Assembly: GCF_016613535.2 (NCBI RefSeq)
Contig: NZ_CP071518.1
Span: 2,356,001 to 2,420,000, forward strand
DNA from: Lysobacter solisilvae
Lineage (GTDB): Bacteria > Pseudomonadota > Gammaproteobacteria > Xanthomonadales > Xanthomonadaceae
Direction: 5' to 3'
Length of the DNA: 64,000 bases
The notes beneath the pieces are model-generated. The model had not been told where the DNA came from, searched no databases, and saw only the letters and a program-made list of their open reading frames with translations. Positions 31,840 through 42,285 of the stretch are shown in pieces. Position 1 is the stretch's first letter. Every line of letters starts with the position of its first letter. Both the position numbers and the translations under genes were made by a program.

Positions 31840-34368
31840 TCAGAAGTTGCCGCCGAAGGTGAACTGCAGGCGCTCGGTCTTGTCTTCGTCCTCGGTACGC
31901 AGCGGCAGCGCGTAGCTGATCGAGATCGGACCCATCGGCGAACGCCACATCAGCGAGATGCCCGCCGAGGCGCGCAGTTCACCGGCGTCGAAGCTGTCCA
32001 CGTCCTTGTAGACGTTGCCGAAGTCGACGAAGGCCGACGGACGCGCGGCCGGGGAGTCGAACAGGCTCGGGAAGTAGAACTCCAGCGAACCCACGGTCTT
32101 GAGCGCGCCACCGATGGGCTGGGTGGCGCAGGTCGCGCAGGGGCGCTCGCGCGGACCCAGCGTGTTGTCGACGAAGCCGCGCACCGAGCGCACGCCACCG
32201 GCGTAGAAGTTCTCGAAGAAGGGCAGGCCGTCGGCGGTGACCGACTCGATGAAGTCAGGCGAGGTCCCGGGGATGCAGGGATCGCTCGGCTGCGGCGTCT
32301 CCGGCGGATCGATCGGATTGCCACCGCCCTCGTCGCTGCCCGGGATGCCGCCGACCGGTGCGCTGAAGCAGATGTTGCGCGTGACCGCGTCGCCGTAGCT
32401 GTCGCCGTAGCCCAGTTCGGCGCGGGTGTTGAGCACCAGGTGGCGCGAGATCGGCCAGTACTTGGAGAAGCTGTAGTTGAGCTTGAAGTACTCCACCGTC
32501 GAACCCGGCAGCGTGGTCTCCAGCCAGATGCGCTGGTGGGTGCCGCGGCTGGGCGTGAGGGCGTTGTCGACCGAGTTGCGCGACCAGCCCGCTTCCATGC
32601 GCCAGGCGTGGAAGGTGCGCGTGTTGAGCGCGGCGATGTAGTCGCGGATCGGCTCGGGCGTGGAGCCGCTGGCCAGGATCTGGTTGGTGTCGATGCCGAA
32701 CAGGCCCGAGACGGTGTCGGTCTCGGTGATCGGCAGGCCCAGCACCATCTGCGCCGCGCCGGAGTTGCTGTTGTACTGCGCGGTGTTGAAGTCCGAATAG
32801 TCCAGCTCGCGCCACCACAGGTTGTAGCCGAGCGAGAGACCGTTATCGAGGAAGTAGGGGTTGAGGAACGAGAAGTCGTAGCGCTGCTGGTAACGGCTGC
32901 GCTGCGCCTGCACGGACACGCGGTTGCCGCTGCCCAGGAAGTTGTCCTGCGACACCTGGATCTGCGTGGTCAGGCCGCTGAGCTGCGAATAGCCCAGGCC
33001 GAACACGAAGCTGCCCGAAGCGGTTTCCTTGACGTTGACGACCACGTCGACCTGGTCGTCGGTGCCGGCCACCGGCTCGTTCTCGAAGTCGACCGTCTCG
33101 AAGTAGCCCAGGCCCTGCAGGCGGATCTTGGAACGGTCCAGCGCGGCCTGCGAGTACCAGCTGCCTTCGAACTGGCGCATCTCGCGGCGCATGACCTCGT
33201 CGCTGGTGCGGGTGTTGCCCTTGTAGACGATGTTGCGCACGTTGACGCGCGGACCCGGCACGACCTGCAGGTTGATCCCCACGGTCTTGTCGGCGCGGTT
33301 CACGTCCGGAATGGTGTTCACCTGGGCGAATGCGTAGCCCACGTTGCCCAGCGCGGCGGTGATCGAGTCGGAGGTGATCTCGAGGATGCGGCGGGAGAAG
33401 ATGCTGCCTTCCTTCAGCAGCACCATGTTCTCTACGGTCTCCTTCGGGAGCACGGTGTCGCCGGTGACCTGGACCGAGGAGACGGTGTACTGCTCGCCTT
33501 CGGTCAGGCCCGCGCTGATGAACATGTCCTGCCGGTCCGGGCTCATCGACACCTTGGTCGAGTCGACGTTGAAGTCGATGTAGCCGCGGTCCAGGTAATA
33601 GTTGTTAAGCTTTTCCAGGTCGCCGGAGAGCTTCTCGCGCGAGTACTGGTCGTCGCGGCGGTACCAGCTGAGCCAGTTGTGCTCGCTGGATTCCCAGTTG
33701 TCGAGGATGGCCTTCTCCTCGAACTTCTCGTTGCCCACCAGGTTGATGTGGCGGATGCTCGCGGCCTTGCCTTCCTTGATGGCGATGGTGACGTCGACGC
33801 GGTTGCGGTCCAGGCGCTTGACGCTGGGCTCGATCTGCGCGTTGTACTTGCCGCGGTTGTTGTACTGGCGGTTGAGTTCCTGCGTCATCCGGTCAAGGAC
33901 CAGGCGGTCGAAGGTGTCGCCTTCGGCCATCCCGTTTTCCTTGAGGCCGTTCATCAGGTCCTCGGTCTCGATGTCCTTGTTGCCGGTGATCTCGATCTTG
34001 TTGATCGCCGGACGCTCGGTCACGGTGACCACCAGCACGTTGCCCTGGCGGTCCAGGCGCACGTCCTCGAAGAAGCCGGTCTTGTAGAGCGCGCGGATCG
34101 CATTGGCCGCGCCGACCGAGTCGAGGGTGTCGCCGCGCTCGACGGGCAGGTAGGTGAAGATCGTGCCGGCGGAGATGCGCTGCAGGCCGTCCACCCGGAT
34201 GTCGCTGACGGTGAACGCCTCCGGCGACTGGACGCTGGGCGCCACCGGCGCCGGGCCCACGGCAAACGGATCGGCCGACTGCGCCATCGCAGGCAGGGCC
34301 GACGCCTGGAACAGGGCGGCGGTAAGGGCGAGGGCGAGCAGGCGGCGATTGGGGAGTCGCGTCATCAT
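31840..34368 (-). CDS. bamA: Outer-membrane protein assembly factor BamA
   Basis: About 842 residues. A signal peptide ends at AMA-QS (about residue 30). Five POTRA domains follow (from FTVSDIRVDGLQRIS near residue 50 to about residue 450), then a 16-strand barrel with the conserved GGVRSVRGFVDN loop (VRGF motif) and a C-terminal FTFGGNF signature ending in Phe. BamA inserts beta-barrel proteins into the outer membrane. An extracellular loop around residues 680-710 is rich in Gly/Pro/Asp with two cysteines, and another CATC pair lies near residue 750; both are longer than in E. coli. Tandem ATGs at 34368 and 34365; the ribosome binding site is weak. Confidence 0.96.
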   Translation of the reverse strand: MMTRLPNRRLLALALTAALFQASALPAMAQSADPFAVGPAPVAPSVQSPEAFTVSDIRVDGLQRISAGTIFTYLPVERGDTLDSVGAANAIRALYKTGFFEDVRLDRQGNVLVVTVTERPAINKIEITGNKDIETEDLMNGLKENGMAEGDTFDRLVLDRMTQELNRQYNNRGKYNAQIEPSVKRLDRNRVDVTIAIKEGKAASIRHINLVGNEKFEEKAILDNWESSEHNWLSWYRRDDQYSREKLSGDLEKLNNYYLDRGYIDFNVDSTKVSMSPDRQDMFISAGLTEGEQYTVSSVQVTGDTVLPKETVENMVLLKEGSIFSRRILEITSDSITAALGNVGYAFAQVNTIPDVNRADKTVGINLQVVPGPRVNVRNIVYKGNTRTSDEVMRREMRQFEGSWYSQAALDRSKIRLQGLGYFETVDFENEPVAGTDDQVDVVVNVKETASGSFVFGLGYSQLSGLTTQIQVSQDNFLGSGNRVSVQAQRSRYQQRYDFSFLNPYFLDNGLSLGYNLWWRELDYSDFNTAQYNSNSGAAQMVLGLPITETDTVSGLFGIDTNQILASGSTPEPIRDYIAALNTRTFHAWRMEAGWSRNSVDNALTPSRGTHQRIWLETTLPGSTVEYFKLNYSFSKYWPISRHLVLNTRAELGYGDSYGDAVTRNICFSAPVGGIPGSDEGGGNPIDPPETPQPSDPCIPGTSPDFIESVTADGLPFFENFYAGGVRSVRGFVDNTLGPRERPCATCATQPIGGALKTVGSLEFYFPSLFDSPAARPSAFVDFGNVYKDVDSFDAGELRASAGISLMWRSPMGPISISYALPLRTEDEDKTERLQFTFGGNF

Positions 34369-34491
34369 CAAATCCGGTTGGGGGTTGCCGCGCCCAGGCT
34401 GGGGCGGCAGGTCGAATCGCTGCCGTTTCCAGCCGCAGGGCTGCGCGCCGATCCTGGAGCGCGCCGCGGTGAAACTTGCCGCTTGAAGGCG

Positions 34492-34575
34492 GGTGTCGCG
34501 GTAATGCGGTGTCGCGGTGGTGCGTGCCGAAATGGAGCGTACCGAGATGGAGCGTGCCGAATGGAGCGTGCGTGC
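34492..34575. repeat. Short degenerate tandem repeats upstream of bamA
   Basis: Within the 281-base gap between rseP and bamA, GGTGTCGCGGT occurs twice and then a 15-base unit built around CGA(A/G)ATGGAGCGT occurs three times. The unit resembles slipped-strand duplications. No gene or promoter is recognisable in the gap. Confidence 0.6.
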
Positions 34576-34649
34576 CGCCGGAGCGGGTGTGGCCGGGGCC
34601 GGCCGGAGTGGGACAAGCGTCCTCCCGACTGGTTCCCGCGCTGCCTGGA

Positions 34650-36015
34650 TCAGGACAGCAGGTTGTTCACGATGTCGTTGTAGAACGCCAGGCCCATCAG
34701 CCCGGCGATCAGCACCAGGCCCACGACATTCCCGGCGGCCATGACCCGTTCGCTGACCGGGCTGCCTTTGACAAGCTCGATAAGGTAATACAGCAGGTGA
34801 CCGCCGTCCAAGATCGGGATCGGGAGCAGGTTCAGAATGCCCAGGCTCAGCGACAGCAGGGCGAGCAGCCACAGGTAGGCTCCCGGTCCCCGCTGGGCGA
34901 AGTGATTGCTTGCGCGCGCGATGGTGACCGGGCCGCTGACGGTGTTGCGGACCTCGACCTCACCGCTGAAGGCCAGCCGCACCATGGCCAGCATCATGCT
35001 GGTCTGGTAGGGCATTTCGCGCAGGGCGGCCGGGATCGCCTCCAGCGGGCCCAGGCGCAGCATCCGGTCCTCGACCGGCGCGGCCGTCTCCGCCCTGGAC
35101 CAGGCCCAGGCGCCAGGCTTTCCGGCCATCCCGGGTGTTCCAGCGGGGGGTGAGCTCCATCGCCAGCCGTTCGCCGTCGCGCTGGACCTCGACCATGCCC
35201 GGGCCACCGCGACGCCCCAGGGCGGCGGTGAGGCGCGGGATGTCGTTCCAGGAGACCACCGGCTCGCCATCGATGGCGGTGATCACGTCGCCCTCGGCGA
35301 GGATGCCCCACGCGGCGCTGTCGGGTTCGACCTGGCCCACCTTGGCCGGCGGCAGCTCGTGGCGCCAGTACACGCCCAGCAGCGTCACGGCCTGGCGTTC
35401 GTCGAACTGCGCCGGCAGGCGCGAGAGCGGCAGCGTGCGTGTCACCTGCTGGCCGTCGCCGCGGCGCAGGTGGACGTCGACGTCCTGGCGGTCGAGCGCC
35501 GCCAGCAGCAGGGCGGCGTTGGCATCGTTCCACGTAGGCGTCGGGCGATCGCCCACGCCGGTGAGTTCGTCGCCGCGCTCCAGCCCCGCCTGTGCCGCGA
35601 TGCCCTGCACGGCGCCGAACACCGGCGCGAAGTCGGCGCGGCCCACCACGAACATGGCCCACAGCAGCAGCAGGCACAGCAGCAGGTTCGCCACGGGGCC
35701 GGCCAGCGAGATGGCCATGCGCTTGAACACGCTTTGCCGGTCGTGCGCCTGGGACGCCAGTTCCGCCGGAATGGGCGTGTCGCCGTCGTGTTCGCCCAGC
35801 ATCTTGACGTACCCGCCCAGCGGGATCATCGCGATGATGTATTCCGTCCCGTCGCGGCCCCGCCGCGACCACAGCGGGCGGCCGAAGCCGATCGAGAACT
35901 TCAGCACCTTGACGCCGCAGCGGCGGGCCACCCAGAAGTGGCCGAACTCGTGGATGGTCACGAGCACGCCCAGGCTGACCAGCAGCCAGAAGACCGAACC
36001 GATCACCTCACCCAT
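34650..36015 (-). CDS. rseP: RseP-family site-2 zinc metalloprotease, with a +1 frameshift as sequenced
   Basis: Intramembrane protease that releases sigma-E by cutting the anti-sigma factor. The first helix carries HEFGH at residues 22-26, the second LAGPVANLLLCLLLL, and two periplasmic PDZ domains follow (AAQAGLERGDELTGV; EPDSAAWGILAEGDVI). The C-terminal LDGGHLLYYLIELVKG holds the third zinc ligand. The frame breaks at a CCC on the plus strand around 35093-35095 (GGG on the coding strand); removing one base joins RLGLVQ to AETAAPVEDRML and gives 454 residues, against 450 in E. coli. All catalytic parts are intact, so an assembly error is likely. It sits between dxr and bamA as usual. Confidence 0.9.
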
Positions 36016-36147
36016 GGGACGGACCCTGCCGCGATGCGGTGCCCGCGGGCACGTAGTGGGAAACGGTGGCGCCCACGCGCGCGGCGCCCACGGGCGCGCC
36101 GGTGGATGCCGCCAATGCGAAGCACGGGGAAATGGGGCGGAGCGGGA

Positions 36148-37338
36148 TCATGCGGCGGACAACTGCGGAATGGCCGACTGCGCGTGCCGGCGGGCCTGGG
36201 CATCGGCCTCGCGCAGCGCGTCGAGCGAATCGGCGGGCGAGACCTGCAGGGCGTGCATCGTGGCCTCGACCAGGGCGGAGATCGACAGGAAGCCGATGCG
36301 CCGCTGAAGAAACGCTGAAACGGCCACTTCGTTGGCCGCATTGAGCATCGCCGGCGCGGTGCCGCCGGCCTGCAGGGCCTCGAAGGCCAGGCGCAGGCAG
36401 GGGAAGGCCTCCAGGTCCGGTGCCTCGAAATCCAGTCGGCCATGCTGCAGCAGGTCCAGTCCGGCCACGCCCGAGGCCATGCGCTGCGGCCAGGCGAAAC
36501 CGACCGCCAGCGCGGTGCGCATGTCCGGAAGGCCCAGCTGCGCCAGCGTGGAACCGTCGATGAACTCCACCAGCGAATGCACCAGGCTCTGCGGATGCAC
36601 GACCACGTCGATCTGCGCGCGCGGCACGCCGAACAGGTGGTGGGCCTCGATGACTTCCAGGCCCTTGTTCATCAGCGTGGCCGAGTCGACCGAGATCTTC
36701 GGCCCCATCGACCATTTGGGATGCGCCACGGCCTGTTCCGGGGTCACCCCGGCCAGTTCGTGCCGGGGCCGGCCGCGGAAGGGTCCGCCCGACGCGGTCA
36801 GCACGATGCGCTTGAGGCCCTGGCGCGCGTGGGCATCGGGCAGGCACTGGAAAATGGCGTTGTGCTCGCTGTCGATCGGCACGATGTCCGCGCCGCTGTC
36901 GCGCGCGGTGCGCATGAGCAGCTCACCGGCCAGCACGAGTGATTCCTTGTTGGCCAGCAGCAGGCGCTTGCCGGCACGCGCGGCCGCCAGCGTCGAGGCC
37001 AGTCCCGCGGCGCCCACGATCGCCGCCACCACCGTGTCACAGGCCTGGCTGCCGGCCAGTGCCGTGATCGCGTCTTCGCCCGCATGCGCCTGCGTGGACA
37101 GGCCGGCCGCCCGCAGGCCGTCGCGCAACGCGTCCAGCTGCGACGCCTCGGCGATGACGGCATGATCGGGACGGTGCCGCGCGCACAGCGCCACCAGCGC
37201 ATCGACCTTGCTGCCGGCGGCCAGGATGCTGGCGCGCAGGCGGTCGGGATGGCGCGCGATCACGTCCAGCGCGGAGGCGCCGATCGAACCGGTCGCCCCG
37301 AGCACGGCGACATTGCGAACCTGCAGTGGAGCGGACAT
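36148..37338 (-). CDS. dxr: 1-deoxy-D-xylulose 5-phosphate reductoisomerase
   Basis: 396 residues. The NADPH-binding [18 protein letters not shown] opens the protein; NKESLVLAG, the metal-binding [19 protein letters not shown] and the [21 protein letters not shown] segment are all present. Dxr makes 2-C-methylerythritol 4-phosphate, the committed step of the MEP isoprenoid pathway that supplies ispA and uppS. Only 2 bases separate it from cdsA, so it belongs to the long leftward operon. Confidence 0.96.
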   Translation of the reverse strand: MSAPLQVRNVAVLGATGSIGASALDVIARHPDRLRASILAAGSKVDALVALCARHRPDHAVIAEASQLDALRDGLRAAGLSTQAHAGEDAITALAGSQACDTVVAAIVGAAGLASTLAAARAGKRLLLANKESLVLAGELLMRTARDSGADIVPIDSEHNAIFQCLPDAHARQGLKRIVLTASGGPFRGRPRHELAGVTPEQAVAHPKWSMGPKISVDSATLMNKGLEVIEAHHLFGVPRAQIDVVVHPQSLVHSLVEFIDGSTLAQLGLPDMRTALAVGFAWPQRMASGVAGLDLLQHGRLDFEAPDLEAFPCLRLAFEALQAGGTAPAMLNAANEVAVSAFLQRRIGFLSISALVEATMHALQVSPADSLDALREADAQARRHAQSAIPQLSAA

Positions 37339-37340
37339 CG

Positions 37341-38177
37341 TCAGAAACCCAGCAGCGCCTTTCCGAGTGCGAAAACCGGCAGCGCGGCGACAACGCCGTC
37401 GATGCGGTCAAGGATGCCACCGTGGCCCGGGATGAGGTGCCCCGAATCCTTCACGCCCGCGTGCCGCTTGAGCAGGCTCTCGAACAGGTCGCCGACCACC
37501 GAGGCCAGCGTGGCCAGCAGCGCGACCGCGCCGACCAGCGGCAGATGAGCCACGGGCGCGCCCGCCAGCAGGGCGCCGCCCAGGCCGACGGCCAGTCCGG
37601 CCACCAGCCCGCCGATCAGGCCCTCGACCGTCTTGTTGGGGCTGATGTTGGGCGCGAGCTTGCGACGGCCCAGCTTGCGTCCGACGAAATAGGCGCCGCT
37701 GTCGGCGGCCCAGACGATGGCCAGCCCGGTGAACAGCCACAGGTGGCCGTTGGGGGCGGTGGCGTGGATCCAGCCCAGTGCGCACCAGGCGGGAATGACG
37801 GCCAGCGCGCCGGCGGCCAGCTTGAACATGCGGGCCCAGGTCTCGTGATCGCTGGCGAAGCGCGGCACGCGCAGCCAGGCCAGCGCGATCAGCCACCACG
37901 CCACGCCGATCACGCTCGCCAGCTGGAACAGGACGTAGCTGAAACCGGCAGCCGAACGCGACGCCCACACGATGGCGACCATCAGCGCCAGGTTGGCGAC
38001 CAGCAGCACGGTGCGGGCGAGGGTGTCCTCGATCTCCGCCAGTTCGAACCATTCCCACAGGCCCAGCAGGAACACCACCGCCGCCAGCGCCATGACCCAG
38101 GGCGTGTCCAGCAACAGGATCGCCGCAATGGTGACGGGCGCCATGATGAGCGCGGCGAGCAGGCGGGTTTTGGTCAT
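37341..38177 (-). CDS. cdsA: Phosphatidate cytidylyltransferase
   Basis: 278 residues with about eight membrane helices. The C-terminal signature [20 protein letters not shown] plus GILDRID matches the CdsA pattern. The enzyme makes CDP-diacylglycerol, the precursor of all phospholipids, at the inner membrane. The start overlaps the end of uppS by 4 bases (ATGA). Confidence 0.95.
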   Translation of the reverse strand: MTKTRLLAALIMAPVTIAAILLLDTPWVMALAAVVFLLGLWEWFELAEIEDTLARTVLLVANLALMVAIVWASRSAAGFSYVLFQLASVIGVAWWLIALAWLRVPRFASDHETWARMFKLAAGALAVIPAWCALGWIHATAPNGHLWLFTGLAIVWAADSGAYFVGRKLGRRKLAPNISPNKTVEGLIGGLVAGLAVGLGGALLAGAPVAHLPLVGAVALLATLASVVGDLFESLLKRHAGVKDSGHLIPGHGGILDRIDGVVAALPVFALGKALLGF

Positions 38178-38917
38178 GCGTGATTCCCTGATGGCGATGG
38201 CCCGGCGGCCTGATCCCCGGTGAGCCCGAAGCGGCGCTCGCGGCTGGCGTAGTCCTCCAGGGCACGCCGCAGTGTCGCCGCATCCAGCTCCGGCCACAAC
38301 GTTTCGGTGAACCACAGTTCGGTGTAGGCCAGCTGCCACAGCAGGAAATTGCTCACGCGCACGTCACCACCGGTGCGGATGAACAGATCCGGAGGCGGCA
38401 GGTCGGCCAGCGCGACGCGCGCGGCCAGCAGGCCTTCATCGATGGCCTCCGGATCCAGACGCCCGGCGGCGACTTCGCGCGCCAGTTCGCGCGCGGCCTG
38501 GGCGATGTCCCAGCGGCCGCCGTAACTGGCGGCGATGGTCAGGTGCAGGCGGGCGTTGCCGGCGGTCTGCGCTTCGGCGGCCGCCATCCGGTCGCGGATC
38601 GCCGGCGCGAAGCGCTCGCGCTCGCCGATGAAGCGCACGCGCACGCCGCGGCGATCCAGTTCGTCGACCTCGCGTTCCAGCGCGCCCATGAACAGCTTCA
38701 TCAGCGCGCCGACTTCTTCTTCGGGTCGGCCCCAGTTCTCGCTGGAAAACGCGAACAGGGTCAGCGCCTGGATGCCGGTCTCCAGGCAGAAATCAATGCA
38801 GACATTGACAGCGCGCGCGCCGGCGCGATGGCCGATCATGCGGGGACGCCGGCGCCGCTGCGCCCAGCGCCCGTTGCCGTCCATGATGACGGCCAGGTGG
38901 CGCGGGATCTTCGTCAT
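38174..38917 (-). CDS. uppS: Undecaprenyl diphosphate synthase (ditrans,polycis)
   Basis: 247 residues from MTKIPRHLAVIMDGNGRWA, where Asp13 is the catalytic residue. LTLFAFSSENWGRPEEEV, SYGGRWDI and DLFIRTGGDVRVSNFLLWQLAYTELWF are the remaining cis-prenyltransferase signatures. It elongates farnesyl diphosphate to the C55 carrier lipid for peptidoglycan and O-antigen. It follows frr after a 131-base gap. Confidence 0.95.
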   Translation of the reverse strand: MTKIPRHLAVIMDGNGRWAQRRRRPRMIGHRAGARAVNVCIDFCLETGIQALTLFAFSSENWGRPEEEVGALMKLFMGALEREVDELDRRGVRVRFIGERERFAPAIRDRMAAAEAQTAGNARLHLTIAASYGGRWDIAQAARELAREVAAGRLDPEAIDEGLLAARVALADLPPPDLFIRTGGDVRVSNFLLWQLAYTELWFTETLWPELDAATLRRALEDYASRERRFGLTGDQAAGPSPSGNHA

Positions 38918-39048
38918 GGGGCGGGGGCGGAAGACCGCGCGGGGACCGGGCTGGGCGCTGCGGCAAAGCACGCGCGCAACCCGCCGCGGGCGGCGCCTGC
39001 GGACATCGCCACTTCGCGCTGCGGGGATTGCATGCCGGTCCCTGCCGG

Positions 39049-39607
39049 TCAGACCGCCATCAGTTCCTGTTCCTTGGCCTTGACCACTTCATCGACGTCC
39101 TTGATCGCGCTGTCGGTGATCTTCTGGATGTCCTGCTCGCAGCGGCTGGCCTCGTCCTCGGTCACCTTCTTCTCCTTGAGGAGTTCCTTGACCTGGTGGT
39201 TGGCATCGCGGCGGATGTTGCGGATGGCGACCTTGGAATCCTCGCCCTCGCCGTGCACGTGCTTGGACAGTTCCTTGCGGCGCTCCTCGGTGAGGGCGGG
39301 CATGTTCAGGCGGATCACGGTGCCGGCGGTATTCGGGGTCAGGCCCAGGTCGGAGGCCCAGGATGGCCTTCTCGACCGCGGCGACCATCTGCTTCTCCCA
39401 CGGGGTGATCGTGAGCGTGCGCGCATCGGAGACGGCGACGCTGGCGACCTGGCTCAGGGGCATGTCGGAGCCGTAGTAATTGACCTTCAGCGTATCCACC
39501 AGCGCGCTGGAGGCCCGGCCGGTGCGGACCTTCACCAGGTCGTGACGCAGGGATTCGACGCTCTTGGCCATGCGGGTCTGCGCGTCTTTCTTGATTTCAT
39601 TGAGCAT
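39049..39607 (-). CDS. frr: Ribosome recycling factor, with a +1 frameshift as sequenced
   Basis: Starts [20 protein letters not shown] and contains [14 protein letters not shown] and, after the break, [15 protein letters not shown], the two RRF signatures. The frame changes after EKAIL at the CCC on the plus strand (39357-39359). Removing one base gives 185 residues, identical to the E. coli length. RRF with EF-G splits post-termination ribosomes and is essential, so the insertion is almost certainly a sequence error. A TATAAT hexamer lies 32 bases upstream. pyrH, normally adjacent, is 1.7 kb away behind a cation efflux gene and repeats. Confidence 0.93.
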
Positions 39608-39638
39608 CGCCGGCTCCGTCCTGATTCGTAGGCGGCGG

Positions 39639-39644
39639 ATTATA
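39639..39644 (-). promoter_or_regulatory. frr: Candidate -10 element for frr
   Basis: A perfect TATAAT on the minus strand in an otherwise G+C-saturated stretch, 32 bases before the frr ATG. No convincing -35 hexamer is visible. A separate frr promoter would make sense because pyrH is no longer adjacent. Confidence 0.4.
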
Positions 39645-39734
39645 GCGGGGGCGGGGCTGGGGCGCGGGGCGGGCCGGGCCGGGGGGGCACGACCGGGCGG
39701 GTTGGACGCCGGAACGCGCGGCAGGCGCGAACGT

Positions 39735-39921
39735 CCATGGATCCCCGCCTTCGCGGGGATGACGAGCAATGAGATTGAGGGCCGCGGGAAGATGGACTGC
39801 GGGATGATGGATTGCCGGATGGACTCGCTCTCGATCCATGGGGTGGTCGACGCCGAGCATCGTCGAGCAACGCCTCGAAGTCCTTCCAGTTCGTCACCCC
39901 CGCGAAGGCGGGGATCCAAGG
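39735..39921. repeat. Paired inverted palindromic repeat (BIME-like)
   Basis: Two 31-base arms in inverse orientation (39735-39765 and 39891-39921) match at all but three positions. Each arm is itself a hairpin with an ATCCCCGC / GCGGGGAT stem. The roughly 125 bases between them have no recognisable gene. The same palindrome class is seen between tsf and rpsB. The rest of the 429-base gap (39608-40036) between the cation efflux gene and frr holds only the candidate frr promoter. Confidence 0.8.
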
Positions 39922-40036
39922 GACGTGGGGCCTTTGGCGCGAACCCGCCGAATTTCCAGCGTCGCTGTCGACTGCCGCCTCGCGTGGAATTGCCGACGCC
40001 CCAACCCACCGCTGCACCCTCAACCTGTCGACCCGC

Positions 40037-40990
40037 CTAGTAATGCGGCGCCCGATCATGCCGGTCGTGTTCGCACCCTGTGCCGCGTTCCACCTGGATG
40101 GTCGGGTGGTTGATGCCGAAGCGCTCGTCGAGCTCGCGGTTGATGCGGTCGATGAAGGCATCGTGGTCGCTGTCATCCGGACGCACCAGGTGCGCGGTCA
40201 TGGCGATCTCGCCGGCGCCCAGCGACCAGATGTGCAGGTGGTGGACCGCGCCGACCCCGGGCTGCACGGCCAGGTACTGCTCCACCTGCGCCTGGTCGAT
40301 GCCGCGCGGGACGGCGTCCATCGCGGCGTTGAAGCTCTCGCGCAGCAGGCCGAACGCGCCCACCGCCACCACCGCGCCGATCAGCACCGCCGTGGCCGGA
40401 TCCAGCCAAGACCAGCCCAGCCACCACATGCCGGCGCCGGCCACCACGGCGGCCAGCGACACCGCCGCGTCGGCCATCAGGTGCAGGAAGGCGCCGCGCT
40501 TGTTCAGGTCGTCGTGCCCGTCGCGCACCAGCCAGGCCGCGCCCAGGTTCACCGCGATGCCGATGGCGGCCACGATGATCACCGGCAGGCCCGGGATCTC
40601 GGGCGGGGCGCTGAAACGGCGGATGGCCTCCCACCCCAGCGCGCCGGAGAAGGCGACCAGCAGCAGGGCGTTGGCCAGCGGGGAGAGCAGGGTGGCCCGC
40701 CGCCAGCCGTAGGTGTGGCGCGTGGTGGGCGGCCGCCGCGCGATGACCGCCGCGCCCCAAGCCAGCGCCAGGCCCAGGACGTCGCCCAGGTTGTGCAGGG
40801 CGTCGGACAACAGGGCCAGCGAGTTGGTGGCGAAGCCGTAGCCGGCCTCCAGCACCGTGTAGGCCAGGTTGATCAGCGTGATCGCGGCGAAGGCGCGGGT
40901 GCTGCCCGCGCCGTGGTGGTGCGCGCCCGGTGCGTCGTGCGCGTGGTGGCCCGAGTGATGGCCCGAATGATCGTGGTGATGGTGACCCAT
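40037..40990 (-). CDS. Cation diffusion facilitator (zinc/cobalt-type efflux)
   Basis: 317 residues. A cytoplasmic His-rich start (a dozen histidines in the first 30 residues) precedes six membrane helices. SLALLSDALHNLGDVLGL in helix 2 and HLMADAAVSLAAVV in helix 5 carry the H/DxxxD metal sites of CzcD/ZitB-type CDF proteins, and the C-terminal cytoplasmic domain has VHHLHIWSLGAGE. It exports divalent metal, probably Zn2+, in exchange for protons. It is an insertion in the usual pyrH-frr interval, bordered by two different repeat families. Confidence 0.9.
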   Translation of the reverse strand: MGHHHHDHSGHHSGHHAHDAPGAHHHGAGSTRAFAAITLINLAYTVLEAGYGFATNSLALLSDALHNLGDVLGLALAWGAAVIARRPPTTRHTYGWRRATLLSPLANALLLVAFSGALGWEAIRRFSAPPEIPGLPVIIVAAIGIAVNLGAAWLVRDGHDDLNKRGAFLHLMADAAVSLAAVVAGAGMWWLGWSWLDPATAVLIGAVVAVGAFGLLRESFNAAMDAVPRGIDQAQVEQYLAVQPGVGAVHHLHIWSLGAGEIAMTAHLVRPDDSDHDAFIDRINRELDERFGINHPTIQVERGTGCEHDRHDRAPHY

Positions 40991-41030
40991 GCCCGCGATC
41001 GTGCCACGTCGCGCCGGTGCCGTCCCATGG

Positions 41031-41314
41031 GACGGGTTTCAACCCGCCATCGCCCTGCAATAGGGCGGGTTTCAACCCGCCATCGCGCGCGGCGAAGAGG
41101 TGACGCAACTCCGGCGGCGGCAATAGGGCGGGTTTCAACCCGTCATCGCGCGCGGCGAAGAGGCGACGGAACTCGGGCGGCGGGTCAAGACCCGCCCTAT
41201 GGCGCCGCGATGGGGCGCGCAATTGCGCACGCCGGAAATAGGGCGGGTTTCAACCCGCCATCGCGCGTGGCGAGGGGGCGACGGAACTCCGGCGGCGGGT
41301 CAAGACCCGCCCTA
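41031..41314. repeat. Array of GGCGGGT-N4-ACCCGCC palindromes (three elements)
   Basis: Six 18-base palindromes at 41031, 41064, 41127, 41179, 41242 and 41294. They pair into roughly 78-base units (clear at 41123-41200 and 41238-41314) beginning ATAGGGCGGGT and ending ACCCGCCCTA(T), with an internal region around GCGCGGCGA. Each unit therefore has inverted ends that are themselves hairpins. The last unit ends within the pyrH stop codon. Confidence 0.88.
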
Positions 41315-42043
41315 CAGCCCCGGGTTGCGTCCCTGGACCAGCGTGCCGATGTTCTCGCCGCGCAGCACGCGCAGCAGCACGCCGGGCTGGCCCATGTCGA
41401 AGATGCGCAGGGGCAGGTCGCTGTCGCGGCACAGGGCGAAGGCGGCGGTGTCCATCACCTGCAGGTTGCGCGCGATGACCTCGTCGTAGGTAAGCTTGTC
41501 GAAGCGGACCGCATCCTGGTGGCGCTGCGGATCCTTGTCGTACACGCCGTCGACCTTGGTCGCCTTCAGCAGCAGGTCGGCGCCGATCTCGATGGCCCGC
41601 AGCGCGGCGCCCGAGTCGGTGGTGAAGAAGGGGTTGCCCGTGCCGGCGGCGAAGATCGCCAGGCGGCCCTTTTCCATGTGGCGCACGGCGCGGCGGCGGA
41701 TGTAGTCCTCGCACACGTCGTTGATCTTGATCGCGCTCATCACCCGGCACTTGGCGCCCAGCTTCTCCAGCGCGTCCTGCATGGCCAGCGCGTTGATCAC
41801 CGTGGCCAGCATGCCCATCTGGTCGCCGGTGACGCGGTCCATCCCGCCGGCGGCCAGGCCCGCGCCGCGGAAGATGTTGCCGCCGCCGATCACCAGGGCG
41901 ATCTCCGCGCCGGCGTGCTGGGCCTCGATCACCTCGCGGGCCAGGCGGTTGAGCACGGCCGGGTCGATGCCGTAGTCCTCGCTCCCCATCAACGCCTCGC
42001 CGGACAACTTGAGCAGGACACGGCGATAGGCGAGCTGGGACAT
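41312..42043 (-). CDS. pyrH: Uridylate kinase
   Basis: 243 residues of the amino acid kinase fold: [51 protein letters not shown] and [12 protein letters not shown] are PyrH signatures. It phosphorylates UMP to UDP as a hexamer regulated by GTP and UTP. The ATG at 42043 follows GAGG. The usual upstream neighbour tsf is 11.5 kb away, so pyrH needs its own promoter in the 242 bases shared with the divergent AIM24 gene. Its TAG stop is the outer TAG of a palindromic repeat element. Confidence 0.95.
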   Translation of the reverse strand: MSQLAYRRVLLKLSGEALMGSEDYGIDPAVLNRLAREVIEAQHAGAEIALVIGGGNIFRGAGLAAGGMDRVTGDQMGMLATVINALAMQDALEKLGAKCRVMSAIKINDVCEDYIRRRAVRHMEKGRLAIFAAGTGNPFFTTDSGAALRAIEIGADLLLKATKVDGVYDKDPQRHQDAVRFDKLTYDEVIARNLQVMDTAAFALCRDSDLPLRIFDMGQPGVLLRVLRGENIGTLVQGRNPGL

Positions 42044-42285
42044 GGAGGCCTCTTCTGGTGGCGCGCCGGCGGGGCGGCTGCGGACGGACGGGTGCGGCTC
42101 GACGCGGGGCACGGCACCCGCGGTCATCAGCGGGATTGTAGCCGAGGGCGCGCGGGGTCGTGGCGGGGACGTGCCTTCCGGACCATCACCGGCGGGCTCG
42201 CGCCGCCTATCATCGCAACGCCGCCGCAGCCGCAGGCCGGCCATCAGCCCCAACACCCCCCATCGGCCCCATGGAGAAGAAGGAC

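Noticed and set aside
39608..39860. Possible short genes in the gap upstream of frr
   Set aside because: The frames are built mostly of the inverted repeat and a G-rich tract, with no ribosome binding site.
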